The notes under the pieces: model-generated | Databases searched by the model: none | The model's input: the letters and a program-made list of their open reading frames with translations, nothing else | What the model was told of the DNA's origin: nothing | Virus record (IMG/VR): IMGVR_UViG_3300044825_000311 | Location: 1-59,558 of that record | DNA from: a virus | DNA length: 59,558 nt | Direction: 5' to 3' (one strand) | Translations under genes and position numbers: made by a program | Shown: positions 1 through 8,909 of the stretch, one piece after another | Layout: each line of letters opens with the position of its first letter | Numbering within the stretch: position 1 is the first letter of the stretch

Positions 1-127
1 CGCCTGCGCAGACTACCCCCGGTGTGCAAGCCCCGCCGCCTGCGGCTCCCCCGCCGACCGACCTTGGACTTCCCAATGTCGCGGCGACTGATCTTATCCC
101 CCGCACCTCGGCGGCAGATTACGCTGG
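1..127. repeat. 127-bp exact terminal direct repeat (circular contig)
   Basis: Bases 1-127 are identical to 59432-59558. Joining them gives a 59,431-bp circle and restores one reading frame (57988 through the end into 1-959). A length of 127 matches a common assembler k-mer size, so this is most simply the overlap left by linearising a circular assembly graph and not a physical phage terminus. The true packaging ends are not visible. Confidence 0.95.
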
Positions 128-959
128 TCTGAACGATGGTACTGGATCGCTGGCTACTGCCATCGCGCGTACCCGCCCCGGCGAAGTTCCGAAGACCCCG
201 GACTTGGGAATGTATCTGTTTGAACCGGCGATGATCACGAACGACCGGCGGCTGCTTGCCATGCAGCAGGATGAAATCCAGCGGCAGCTTCAGATCGCCA
301 GCATGACCCGTGACTTCACGAGCATGGCAAACCTGCGCAATCAGGCGGTTCAGAACCAGCTTGCCAGTAACCTCCTTGGTGCAATGGAAGTCATTGCTAC
401 GATGCAGCAGGGAGACGACGAGACGTTTGCCCGCACGCTGTCCGGTCTCACCCAAGGCAGGCAGCGTCTGCAGCCGCGCTCCGATGGCTCGTTCAATATC
501 TACTACGACAACGAGTTGGTCGGTGAAGGTGTTTCGCGCAACCAGATCATTGCTTCGCTGCGGATGCAGTACGATAAGCGATATCAGGAGCTTGCGGCAG
601 CACAAGCCAAGGCGTCCGCTGAACGCGAAACCAAGATGCTTGAGAGCGAACTCAAGACTAACGAAGCAGTTCTGACCGAGGAAGCCAAGGCGCTTCGTGA
701 GCGTGCAACCAAGGCAGCAGAAGCCCAGCTTCGCGCTGATCCGCGTTACCGCGAATATAATGTTACGACTGTGCCCATGCCCGATGGAAGCACGGCATTG
801 TCAATGACGCCAAAGGCTGGACAAGGTACGCCGATCATTTATCAGCTTGAGCCAGATTTGGACATACGTGGACAACCAGTAGTGGACGCGAATAACGCAC
901 CTAAGCTAGTCTGGAAACAGAAGTCGATCTCTGGTACAAGCGCCGTACCGGTGCAGTGA
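3..959 (+). CDS. Virion transglycosylase protein, C-terminal part (continues from 57988)
   Basis: This is the 3' part of the gene that starts at 57988; across the 127-bp overlap the frame is continuous and the whole protein is about 800 aa. The part here has no recognisable catalytic domain. It begins in a Pro/Ala-rich linker and continues into a helical, charged region with coiled-coil character (runs rich in A, E, K and Q around residues 180-240 of this part). An ATG at 24 lies in frame but is internal. The gene ends 9 bases before the giant virion-protein gene at 969, so the two are almost certainly translated from one message and probably act together in the ejection apparatus. Confidence 0.85.
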   Translation, partial: PAQTTPGVQAPPPAAPPPTDLGLPNVAATDLIPRTSAADYAGLNDGTGSLATAIARTRPGEVPKTPDLGMYLFEPAMITNDRRLLAMQQDEIQRQLQIASMTRDFTSMANLRNQAVQNQLASNLLGAMEVIATMQQGDDETFARTLSGLTQGRQRLQPRSDGSFNIYYDNELVGEGVSRNQIIASLRMQYDKRYQELAAAQAKASAERETKMLESELKTNEAVLTEEAKALRERATKAAEAQLRADPRYREYNVTTVPMPDGSTALSMTPKAGQGTPIIYQLEPDLDIRGQPVVDANNAPKLVWKQKSISGTSAVPVQ

Positions 960-968
960 GGATACAAC

Positions 969-3900
969 ATGGCTGGACTGAACGATCCGCTCTCGCAGCT
1001 TGACTATGGTGAGCAGTTCTTGCGCGGTGGACCCAGCGTGACACAGGTATCGGGGATTGCCGGTCTGGCATCTCCCGAGCGTCTGAACATCGCCCGCTCG
1101 ACGCAGAACTCGCTGGACCGTCTTGACCAACTCGGGTCAATGGACTTCGGTGCGCCGCCGCCCCCGCCAGAAGAAGTCGCCAAGCGCCCCGTTCTGGCCA
1201 TTAGCCGTTCTACCGGTAAAGTCTGGGCGAACGGCAAACTGTTCACGCTTGATGACGCGCAGGGTGCCGTCGAAAGTCAGCAGTTCATGGGCGGCGCACC
1301 AGCGCCCGCCCCTCTGGCAGAGGCTTCTGATTGGGAACCGTTGTCTGAAGACGCCTATGCACAACATATTCAGCAGATCAAGAACCCCAGCCTGACGACG
1401 CTTGCGTCAAAGAACTTCGGTACTGGCTTCGACAATATGCAGATGCTGTTAGGCTACGGCCTCCAGTTTCTCGGCGCGGAAGAGACCGGTCAGGGTATTG
1501 TCCGCCAGCAGCTTGAGGATATCCAGCGTAATGCGCCATATCAGCGCAAACTGGAAGATATCCCCGAGCGCGGTGCCGTCGAGTGGTTGGTCGCCAATGT
1601 CGCCCAGCAAGGTCCAAACATCATTGAGAGTATCGTGACTGCGGCCATTGGTGCCGGTGCCGGTGCTGTTGCCGGTGGTGGCGCTAACCCCTTCACGGCT
1701 GTCGGCGGCGCGATGACCTCCTTGGTCGGCAAGCAGACGTTCAAGCAGGCTGTTCTGGCTGCGGCCAAGAAGTATGCAAATGGCGAAGCCCTCGACGCCG
1801 CCGAGCAGAAGTTGCTGAAGGAAGCTGCCGGTATCACACTAGCCGCGACCAAATCGCTGGATGACGACGCAGCGCGTGCGGCGATGGCGGGTATCTCTGC
1901 CACTGGACGCCAGCAAGCCATAACTGGCGGTGCCGTTACATTCTCTGCGGGTCAGAACTACACGACCGCTGTGTCTGATCTGTACGGTGAAAGTGTTGAG
2001 GGCGGTACGCCCGACCGTGGTTTGGCAGCACTTGCTGCTATTCCTTACGCTGCCGCTGAAACGCTTCCCGAATATCTTGCTGCACTGCGGTTCTTCAACG
2101 GTTTCAAGGTGCGGGCGCTCAAGGCCGGTGGTAAGGGCGGTCGTCCCGGTGCGCTTGCTGCTAACGTAGCTCTTGGTGCGGGTGCTGGCGCAGCCGTCGA
2201 AGGTAGCACCGAAGCATTCCAAGAGACGCTGGGTCTTGGCATGAATGCCGAGATTGATGTCAACAGCCCGGAGGGCGTGTCGCGCTTGCTCAACGCCTTT
2301 GCTGCCGGTGCGGCCATTGGCGGTCTGGTCGGCGGCGCATCCAACATGAACTCTGGTAGGGCCACGGACCTCCTGTCCGGTGGCACCAAAGCTGCTGAAC
2401 AGAACGGCACAACACTTACGTCTGGACCTGCTGCTCCCACCCGCGCCCAGCCTCAAGGTGAACTGTTCCCCGGCGCGAACTTGGGCACGCCGCCCGCGCA
2501 GGTTCCGACTGGACCCATGGCTCCCCCGTCTCCTGACATGGGCGGTGCGCAGGGCGATCTGTTCATGACGCAACCCCCTACGGCTGGGATGCCGCAAGGT
2601 GAGTTGTTCCTTCGCGGTGCACTTGGTCGCCCGCCCGCACAGGTCCCGACCGGCCCGATGCAACCCGCTGCCGCGCCTGATTTGCTTGCACAAGGCGATC
2701 TCTTTGCGCCGCCGCGCCAGACAATGCTGGCGCTGCCGCCGTCTTCTACGATTTATGTTCCGCCCACCGGTCAGCAGCAACTTCTTTCGCGGGCTAGGTA
2801 CGCGCCGCCGACCGAGCGCAGGCCGCAGGGAGAGATGTTTACCAGTGCTGAGATGGGCAAAGGACAAGCCCCCGCCAGAGTTCCGACTGGACCGTTGGCC
2901 CCTCCGTCCACCGACATGGGTGGCGAACAGGGCGCTCTTCAGCCCCGGCGTGAGTTTCCGCCTGATTATGGTGTTTCGACCCCTGCGGCAGCTACCCAGT
3001 TGGCCGAAAATCTCAACCCGCTTCGTCGTCAGATGGAACTTGCGCAGGCGCAACAGCAGAGGAGTGCCCAGACACCCACGGCTGCCGAAGTAGACTATAA
3101 CGCTGCGCTGGCGGAACAGCCACTGGTACTGGACACTGAAGGTGCGTCTACTGGTAAGAATAAACTACAGGATGACGGTCGTCGCCGCATCATCGCCGGG
3201 TTCAACACCCTGACCAAGCCGCAGCAGGACGCCATCCTCGTCGAGTTTAATAACGACGAGACGCAGCTTCTTGATTATGTGCGGCGCGAAAAGCCGCCCG
3301 TGGTACGTAAGCAGTTTGCCGCGCTGGCCAGTGTGGAGCCGAGTGCGTTTGAAGTTAAGACACCGAAGCCTGCTGAACCGCAGGCTGCAGCCCAGCCCAT
3401 TGTAGAGGAGACACCTAATGCCCCTGAAGGCGGGAAAGTCGAACAAGGTGATAAGCTCAAACGTACGCAAAATCGTACGGGAGTGGGAGGGCGACGGGTC
3501 AATAGGAACCTCAAGGCCAAAGAGCAAGAAGCAGGCGGTGAGGCAGGCGGTGGCAATCGCCTTAAGCAAGGCAAGGCCGCGCAAGAAGAAGTAACGCCAA
3601 GCCCAAAAGGGGAAGGGGTCGCGGCTCCCTCGTCAAAAAAGACCGCCGCTGAGACCGTCCGCGAGGAAGCTACCAAGTTGCGCACGCTGATGCGCAACGG
3701 CGAAGACTTGCCGTCTCCCGAGACGGACCTTGATGATGTTTACTTTGCTGTTGCGCAGGTTATGAACGCTGATGATAGGCGGCTTCCTGCGGCGCTAGAT
3801 GGACTTTTGTCTTGGGCTATGGACTCCGGTATCGATAAAGACGCCAAGGACGCAGCACGCGCATATATCAACGCTTACGTCGAGGATGAGGATATTGCCG

Positions 3901-6900
3901 CTGCCAAGGCACGGCGCAAAGCCAAGCAGGAAGTCGCGAAGGAAGCCCGCAAGGCTGAGAAGAAGGCGCTTAAGACCATGGAAGCAGAGCGGAAGAAAGG
4001 CCGCAACATGCTCTCCGAGTTTGACAGTGTGGAGAATGCTGTCGATGAGAACGGTCGCCCGCTAAAGCCCATCGATAAAATCCAGTTCAAGACTATTGTA
4101 GATACGTTTAGGCGTGGGCTGGCCAAGGCCCCGCAGATTTTTATCTACAAGAACCAAGCTGACCTTCGCGCCAAGAACCCGAGCCTGTATCGCCGCGCTG
4201 CGGAAGCGCGTCCGCAGGGTGATTTCGATACTGCCCGCGCTGCCGGTTACGCCTTCGGTGATGACCAAGTCATCATCTTTTCGGATCGTATTGCTACGCC
4301 CAAGATGCTGCGCTTTGTGCTGGCGCACGAAGCCATCGGTCACTTCGGTATGCGTTCGTTGCTGCCCACAAAGCAGTTCAACGCACTCATGGATTATATC
4401 TATGAGAACAGTCCGTTGGCCCGGTCCGTGGTGGACTCCGAGGTAGAATACAGCGGCATGGATCGCCGCGAAGCTGTCGAAGAGTACCTTGCTAATTACG
4501 CATCCAAGCTCGACACCAGCATTGTCACCCGTATCTGGAACGCGCTCAAGACGGCGCTGAACAAGCTGGGTATCAAGTTTGAAGACGACCTGACCCGCTA
4601 CCTCGTGAGCCATGCGCGGCGCTACACGCGCGAAGGTTCTAGCCTGTTCGAGCCGAGCAAGTTTGCACTTAAGATGCTGAACGTAGAGTCCAGCATGAAT
4701 GGTTCTGGGCGCTTCAACATCCCGTCGATCCTGCCCGAGCAGCGCGAACTGTCCTTCAAGCTCGACATGGCAGGAGGGATGCCGTCCAACATCACTGACG
4801 CTTGGGGTGATCTCAAGTCCGCTGGTGTTAACACGGCACAAGCCTTTGATAAGTTTGTCCGCACAGTCTTCCGCTTGGCAAACTATGATGCGCTGCGCAA
4901 CCATGGTGCCGCTGCGTATGAGACACTGATCAACGCGGTCAGGACCAATGTCGCTGCATTGCGCAACCAGTACAACGAAGACCTCGCTGATATCATGGGG
5001 CTGAACGAAGAAAGCCGTAACGCTTTCTCTTACTCTATGTATATTGGTCGTAGCATTGCGCATCAGCGGATGAAGTTTGATGCGGCAACCCGCAGCCTGC
5101 CGCTTGTTAAACTTGTGAACGGCGAAGTTGTCACCGACGACGACAACCTTGAGAAGTTCCTCAAGCTGGGTACAGTATCCAAGAAGGAACTGAACGAAGG
5201 CGTTACCGTCAAAGTGCCGATGCCGACCACCATAGTCGGCACCTACAAGGAAGACGAAGTGGTAATCAAGGGTGTGCGTGCCCGTCTGGGCCGCGACCTG
5301 ACCGATGCCGAGTACGACAACTACCTTAAGGGCCGTCGCAAGATGGCCGAGATTGAGATTGATCTGCTCAAGGCGCGGTACGAAAACTACTTCGCTACGG
5401 AAAAGGTATCTCTCTCTGGTATCAGGAAAATCCTTTCCGATGAAACGCTGACCGACGATGACTTGGGCCTCGCCAAGAACGCGGTCAATCACGCCAAGGC
5501 ACTGGTTGCTAAAAACATTGAGTACGATGCGCAGGGTCTACCGACCATCACCACCGATGGTCTGACAGAGGCTAACAAGTTCCTTGCCAAGTTCAATGAA
5601 GCCCTGATCAAGAACGAGAAGGAATACACCGACGCACTAAAGGACGAAGTGCGGGCGTTCTACGACAACAAGGCGCAGGCTGATGCGGCGATCCGTGCCA
5701 TCGAAAAGTTCCGTGAGCGGCGGCGCAAGATTGGTCCCGAGCTTGGTCCCGATGTGGTGTTTGCCGTGCAGAACCGCCTGAAAGAAATCGTGCTGGCCGA
5801 TCAAGCGTTTGAGACGGCGCAGTCGCACGCACGACGCACCATCGCGCAGGGTTACATTCCGGTATTCCGTGAGGGCGGCTGGCAAACCCGCGTCGAAGGA
5901 CAGGTCAATGGCAAGCCCGTAACGCTGCACCCAGAGCATCAGAACAAGCTGATCCTGCGTCTTGAGAATGACCGCGCCAGCAGTGAGCGCGGGGCCAAAG
6001 CACTCAATGCAGCACTCAAGGACGTGGAAGTCGAAGCTCTGGTGTTGCAAAGCGATGGCACCTACAAGACCCAGAAGGTTACGCTGTTTGCCCGTGCGTC
6101 CAAGACAGTGGATGACGTGGCAGCGGACCCGTCACTGGACATCGACAACTTCCTGCATGGCTTGAGGATGTTTGGTTTAGCGACCAACCCGAAGGCTGTT
6201 GAGAAGGTGATCGTTACGCTAACCACCCCCGGTAGCGCACTGCGCAAGGCGCTGCGCTTTGACGACACTCCCGGTTATGACATGACGGCTGGCATTACTG
6301 CCATGTCGAGGCACATCGTTACGCGGGCTTCGCTTATCGCCAAGACCCGCTACCAGCCCGCCATGCACGAACTCCTCGACCGCAACAGCGACCGTGGCAA
6401 GCTGTGGTTCGGTGATGCTGAAGCGGTGATGGTTGCCAAGGAGAAACTTGATGCTGCAACCAACGATACTGACCGCGCGTTTTACCGCAACGAACTGATC
6501 ACCAATCTCTACAAGTACCGGACGACTAACCCCGGCGCTAAGGATTGGGACGGAAGCCGCGCGACATTCCCCGGCAGACCGGAAGGGGCGGAACTCGGAA
6601 ACGTATTCTACAACAACGCCATCCGCACCCAGCAGTGGTTGGATGGTTCGGAGAACATCGCAGAGAGTACGTTTGAGGGTAAGCGCATCCCGGCTGCGCT
6701 CAAGGCTGTCACCAGCGTGGCGTTCCTCGGCGGCTCCATGGCGCAGTTCGCGCAGAACATGATCTCTCCGATCACCAACGTCATCCCCTATCTGGCTAGT
6801 AAGAACGGCAAGACCGGATTTGGCGGTGGCTTCGGTGCTGTAGCAGCAAGCCTTGAATATAGCCGCGCCTTCAAGGACGTGGTGGGTGTCAAGGGTCTGA

Positions 6901-8372
6901 AGCTGTTCAGCACATCGACGGATGCGAATGGCAAGTTCAGCATCCGTGCGGGCGATCCGATCAACGATGCACAATACTACTTTGATATCGCTAAGAAGTT
7001 TGAGGTAGCCCGCGCCAACAAAGATACAGCCAAGGAAGCTGCGCTGCAGGCTGAGTACAACCTCACCTATTACGAAGCGCGGAATATCGGGCGTGAAATC
7101 CGTGAAGGTAAGCTGATCCCGGCACAGGCCAATGCGGTACTGGAGACATCGCGCGGTCTGTATTCGGGCGGCAAGCTGGGCCGCGCATGGATGAAGTTTG
7201 TTGACACCTACATGGTTCCGTTCAATGTTTCGGAACAGTCAGCCCGTCGCGCCACATTCCTCGCCGCTTTCCGTCTGGAATTTAATAGGCTCAAGCAGGC
7301 GGGTGTAGACGAGGATAAGGCCAGCGAGATGGCCCGTGCGTTTGGTGTGCAAACGGTTGATCTCACACTTGGTGAATACTCCACCACCAACCGTCCGCCC
7401 GCATGGCGCGAAGGTCCTGCGTCACTGCTGTTTATGTATAAGACATATCCGATCACCGTGGCGCTGCTCATGCGGAACCTGTCCTACGGCGGAAAGATCG
7501 GGATGCTGACCGGGCTGATGTTCCTGTCGGGTATGTCGGGCCTGCCATTTGCCGAAGACATTGAAGACCTCATGGACACGCTGGCGCAGAAATTCGGTCT
7601 GGACATTGGGCAGGGACCTGCGTTGCGTAAGTTCCTCACTGAACAACTGGACGCAGCGTTCCCCGGTATCGCGCCGTTTGTGATCAAGGGCGTAGCTAAC
7701 CAGTTCGCTCCTATCGATGTTGCGGCCAAGACGGGTATCGGTAACATCATTCCCGGCACTGGCTTCCTCCTAGCTGGGTCTGACCCGTCGCACGAACTGG
7801 CAGAAGTCGCTGGTCCGATCTTCGGCATGGGCTTTAATATGACGAAGTTTACCTATGATCTTATCCGCGCTCCGGTATCGGAAACAACTACGGTCGTTGA
7901 TGCGCTCCGCAATTCGCCAGTGTCGCTGGCGCGGTCTGTGGGCGATGTGGCAATGTACCTCCAGAGCGGAGCCATCGTAGACAAGCGCGGATATGTTGTG
8001 GCACCGGAAGTAAATGCTGCGACCGTGCTGACCCGCCTACTTGGTTTCTATCCGGTCGCCGCTGCCGAGCAATATGAGTTCATCAAGTACGCACGCCGCG
8101 CAGCCGACTACCAGCGTCAGGTATCTGTGGCGTATCGTGACGCATGGATCAAAGCTATGGTGTCGGGCGACCGTCAGCAAGCAGCAAGGATCGTGCAGGC
8201 GGTCAACGAATGGAACGCCGCCAACCCTGACGCCAAGCTCAACAACTGGCTGAAGAACTCGCAGCGTGCGCTTAAAGAAGCGCAACGTCCTGCTGGCGAA
8301 CGGTTCTTGAAGTCAACGCCTCTGGCCTCGCGCGGCGATCTGCAGCGGTTCCAAGACGCCATGATAGAGTAG
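969..8372 (+). CDS. Giant polyvalent virion protein (2467 aa) with LPD-type domains
   Basis: At 2467 aa this is the largest gene, placed last in the virion operon like the large ejected proteins of podoviruses. Residues about 215-260 and 430-455 are Ala/Gly-rich hydrophobic stretches suited to membrane interaction. Residues 480-670 are a Pro-rich linker with five Q-G-[ED]-[LM]-F motifs. Residues 820-900 are low complexity and lie over a nested gene. A zincin-like motif, HEAIGH (residues 1120-1125), follows. The C-terminal third carries a GLPFAED-type segment (near residue 2180) typical of large polyvalent protein associated domain 38. Such proteins are packaged and injected with the DNA; that role here is inferred from family and position. 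GAGGATACAAC before ATG 969 is the ribosome site. Confidence 0.85.
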   Translation: MAGLNDPLSQLDYGEQFLRGGPSVTQVSGIAGLASPERLNIARSTQNSLDRLDQLGSMDFGAPPPPPEEVAKRPVLAISRSTGKVWANGKLFTLDDAQGAVESQQFMGGAPAPAPLAEASDWEPLSEDAYAQHIQQIKNPSLTTLASKNFGTGFDNMQMLLGYGLQFLGAEETGQGIVRQQLEDIQRNAPYQRKLEDIPERGAVEWLVANVAQQGPNIIESIVTAAIGAGAGAVAGGGANPFTAVGGAMTSLVGKQTFKQAVLAAAKKYANGEALDAAEQKLLKEAAGITLAATKSLDDDAARAAMAGISATGRQQAITGGAVTFSAGQNYTTAVSDLYGESVEGGTPDRGLAALAAIPYAAAETLPEYLAALRFFNGFKVRALKAGGKGGRPGALAANVALGAGAGAAVEGSTEAFQETLGLGMNAEIDVNSPEGVSRLLNAFAAGAAIGGLVGGASNMNSGRATDLLSGGTKAAEQNGTTLTSGPAAPTRAQPQGELFPGANLGTPPAQVPTGPMAPPSPDMGGAQGDLFMTQPPTAGMPQGELFLRGALGRPPAQVPTGPMQPAAAPDLLAQGDLFAPPRQTMLALPPSSTIYVPPTGQQQLLSRARYAPPTERRPQGEMFTSAEMGKGQAPARVPTGPLAPPSTDMGGEQGALQPRREFPPDYGVSTPAAATQLAENLNPLRRQMELAQAQQQRSAQTPTAAEVDYNAALAEQPLVLDTEGASTGKNKLQDDGRRRIIAGFNTLTKPQQDAILVEFNNDETQLLDYVRREKPPVVRKQFAALASVEPSAFEVKTPKPAEPQAAAQPIVEETPNAPEGGKVEQGDKLKRTQNRTGVGGRRVNRNLKAKEQEAGGEAGGGNRLKQGKAAQEEVTPSPKGEGVAAPSSKKTAAETVREEATKLRTLMRNGEDLPSPETDLDDVYFAVAQVMNADDRRLPAALDGLLSWAMDSGIDKDAKDAARAYINAYVEDEDIAAAKARRKAKQEVAKEARKAEKKALKTMEAERKKGRNMLSEFDSVENAVDENGRPLKPIDKIQFKTIVDTFRRGLAKAPQIFIYKNQADLRAKNPSLYRRAAEARPQGDFDTARAAGYAFGDDQVIIFSDRIATPKMLRFVLAHEAIGHFGMRSLLPTKQFNALMDYIYENSPLARSVVDSEVEYSGMDRREAVEEYLANYASKLDTSIVTRIWNALKTALNKLGIKFEDDLTRYLVSHARRYTREGSSLFEPSKFALKMLNVESSMNGSGRFNIPSILPEQRELSFKLDMAGGMPSNITDAWGDLKSAGVNTAQAFDKFVRTVFRLANYDALRNHGAAAYETLINAVRTNVAALRNQYNEDLADIMGLNEESRNAFSYSMYIGRSIAHQRMKFDAATRSLPLVKLVNGEVVTDDDNLEKFLKLGTVSKKELNEGVTVKVPMPTTIVGTYKEDEVVIKGVRARLGRDLTDAEYDNYLKGRRKMAEIEIDLLKARYENYFATEKVSLSGIRKILSDETLTDDDLGLAKNAVNHAKALVAKNIEYDAQGLPTITTDGLTEANKFLAKFNEALIKNEKEYTDALKDEVRAFYDNKAQADAAIRAIEKFRERRRKIGPELGPDVVFAVQNRLKEIVLADQAFETAQSHARRTIAQGYIPVFREGGWQTRVEGQVNGKPVTLHPEHQNKLILRLENDRASSERGAKALNAALKDVEVEALVLQSDGTYKTQKVTLFARASKTVDDVAADPSLDIDNFLHGLRMFGLATNPKAVEKVIVTLTTPGSALRKALRFDDTPGYDMTAGITAMSRHIVTRASLIAKTRYQPAMHELLDRNSDRGKLWFGDAEAVMVAKEKLDAATNDTDRAFYRNELITNLYKYRTTNPGAKDWDGSRATFPGRPEGAELGNVFYNNAIRTQQWLDGSENIAESTFEGKRIPAALKAVTSVAFLGGSMAQFAQNMISPITNVIPYLASKNGKTGFGGGFGAVAASLEYSRAFKDVVGVKGLKLFSTSTDANGKFSIRAGDPINDAQYYFDIAKKFEVARANKDTAKEAALQAEYNLTYYEARNIGREIREGKLIPAQANAVLETSRGLYSGGKLGRAWMKFVDTYMVPFNVSEQSARRATFLAAFRLEFNRLKQAGVDEDKASEMARAFGVQTVDLTLGEYSTTNRPPAWREGPASLLFMYKTYPITVALLMRNLSYGGKIGMLTGLMFLSGMSGLPFAEDIEDLMDTLAQKFGLDIGQGPALRKFLTEQLDAAFPGIAPFVIKGVANQFAPIDVAAKTGIGNIIPGTGFLLAGSDPSHELAEVAGPIFGMGFNMTKFTYDLIRAPVSETTTVVDALRNSPVSLARSVGDVAMYLQSGAIVDKRGYVVAPEVNAATVLTRLLGFYPVAAAEQYEFIKYARRAADYQRQVSVAYRDAWIKAMVSGDRQQAARIVQAVNEWNAANPDAKLNNWLKNSQRALKEAQRPAGERFLKSTPLASRGDLQRFQDAMIE
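3418..3594 (+). CDS. Nested DUF6496-like small basic protein, out of frame inside the giant gene
   Basis: A 58-codon frame, shifted relative to the giant gene, starts at ATG 3418 with a strong ribosome site (AGAGGAG, 7-nt spacer) and ends at TAA 3592. The product begins MPLKAGKSNKVI and ends in a Lys/Arg tail; near its C terminus it has KQAVRQAVAIALSKAR. This matches the layout of the very common phage DUF6496 family (MPLKxGxS start, QAVAIALSKA near the end). The giant protein in the same stretch is only a low-complexity linker, which suggests the small gene is the constrained frame. Function is unknown; the basic character suggests nucleic-acid binding. Too short and too overlapped for most gene callers. 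Confidence 0.8.
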   Translation: MPLKAGKSNKVISSNVRKIVREWEGDGSIGTSRPKSKKQAVRQAVAIALSKARPRKKK

Positions 8373-8470
8373 TGGCCCGTATCGTGGAACCCTACGGCAT
8401 CGCGCTTCTCAAAGGATGGAAAAAGAAGCCTTAGCTGGTACTGTTATTGCGCCGACCTGTACCTGCGGCG

Positions 8471-8498
8471 GGTAGCCCCAATGACTTAACGGGCTACC
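8471..8498. terminator. Hairpin at the meeting point of the two transcription arms
   Basis: GGTAGCCC (8471-8478) and GGGCTACC (8491-8498) form an 8-bp perfect stem with a 12-nt loop. It sits where the plus arm (ending 8372) and minus arm (ending 8486) converge, with the minus gene's stop codon inside the loop. No U-tract follows on either strand, so it may end or protect transcripts without being a classic intrinsic terminator. The 113 bases between the two genes hold nothing else recognised. Confidence 0.45.
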
Positions 8499-8899
8499 AT
8501 GTTTGCGTATTTCGCTGCGCGTTTGGATACGCGATGGCCGTAAGCTACACTGATGCCTTGGTTGTGGCAAGCCGCAGCCCGCCACTTGCTCTTGGTCTTG
8601 TGCCAACAGATAGCTAAGTGCTTCATACCGGCGTCAGTCTGTGTCGCACATGACGCTGCGCGTATGTTCTTGTACCCAAGGGATCGGGCTGTAGACGGAA
8701 GAACCTGTAGCGGTCCACGTTCACCAGCGGCACCGACACGACCACACCGGATGCCGCTCTCTACCTTGGCTACGCGCAGCGCAAACTCAACTGGTACACC
8801 GTGACGCTTGGCAGAACTGATAACCAAAGGCTTGGCGTCTGCATAAACTGTAGCTGCACTAAACGTAATCGCCAGTGCTGCAACGATCAGTTTCTTCAT
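8486..8899 (-). CDS. Secreted lytic transglycosylase-like protein
   Basis: 137 aa with an N-terminal Sec-type signal peptide (MKK, then a hydrophobic core, YA at residues 19-20 as the likely cleavage site). The mature part looks like a compact soluble lytic transglycosylase fold: VESG with candidate catalytic Glu47, then GERGPLQVLPSTA (residues 59-71) resembling the G-x-GLMQ block, and four cysteines (52, 84, 98, 109) that could form disulfides in the periplasm. It would cut peptidoglycan from the periplasmic side. It is the last gene of the early minus arm, 10 bases after the primase-helicase, with a good AGGAGA site. It is separate from the lysis cassette at 43.5-44.5 kb, so it may aid lysis or act in wall remodelling. 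Confidence 0.75.
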   Translation of the reverse strand: MKKLIVAALAITFSAATVYADAKPLVISSAKRHGVPVEFALRVAKVESGIRCGRVGAAGERGPLQVLPSTARSLGYKNIRAASCATQTDAGMKHLAICWHKTKSKWRAAACHNQGISVAYGHRVSKRAAKYANMVAR

Positions 8900-8909
8900 G
8901 CACGTTCTC

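Noticed and set aside
1839-3053. 404-codon open frame on the minus strand
   Set aside because: Antisense to the giant virion-protein gene; Arg/Gly-rich composition is what a mirrored high-GC gene gives, and no ribosome site or family motif is present.
3757-3790. CTGATGA in the giant gene as another hammerhead core
   Set aside because: No GAAA and no flanking stems; coding sequence only.
4062-5492. 476-codon open frame on the minus strand
   Set aside because: Lies wholly opposite the giant gene, with no domain signature or start signal; a codon-bias shadow.
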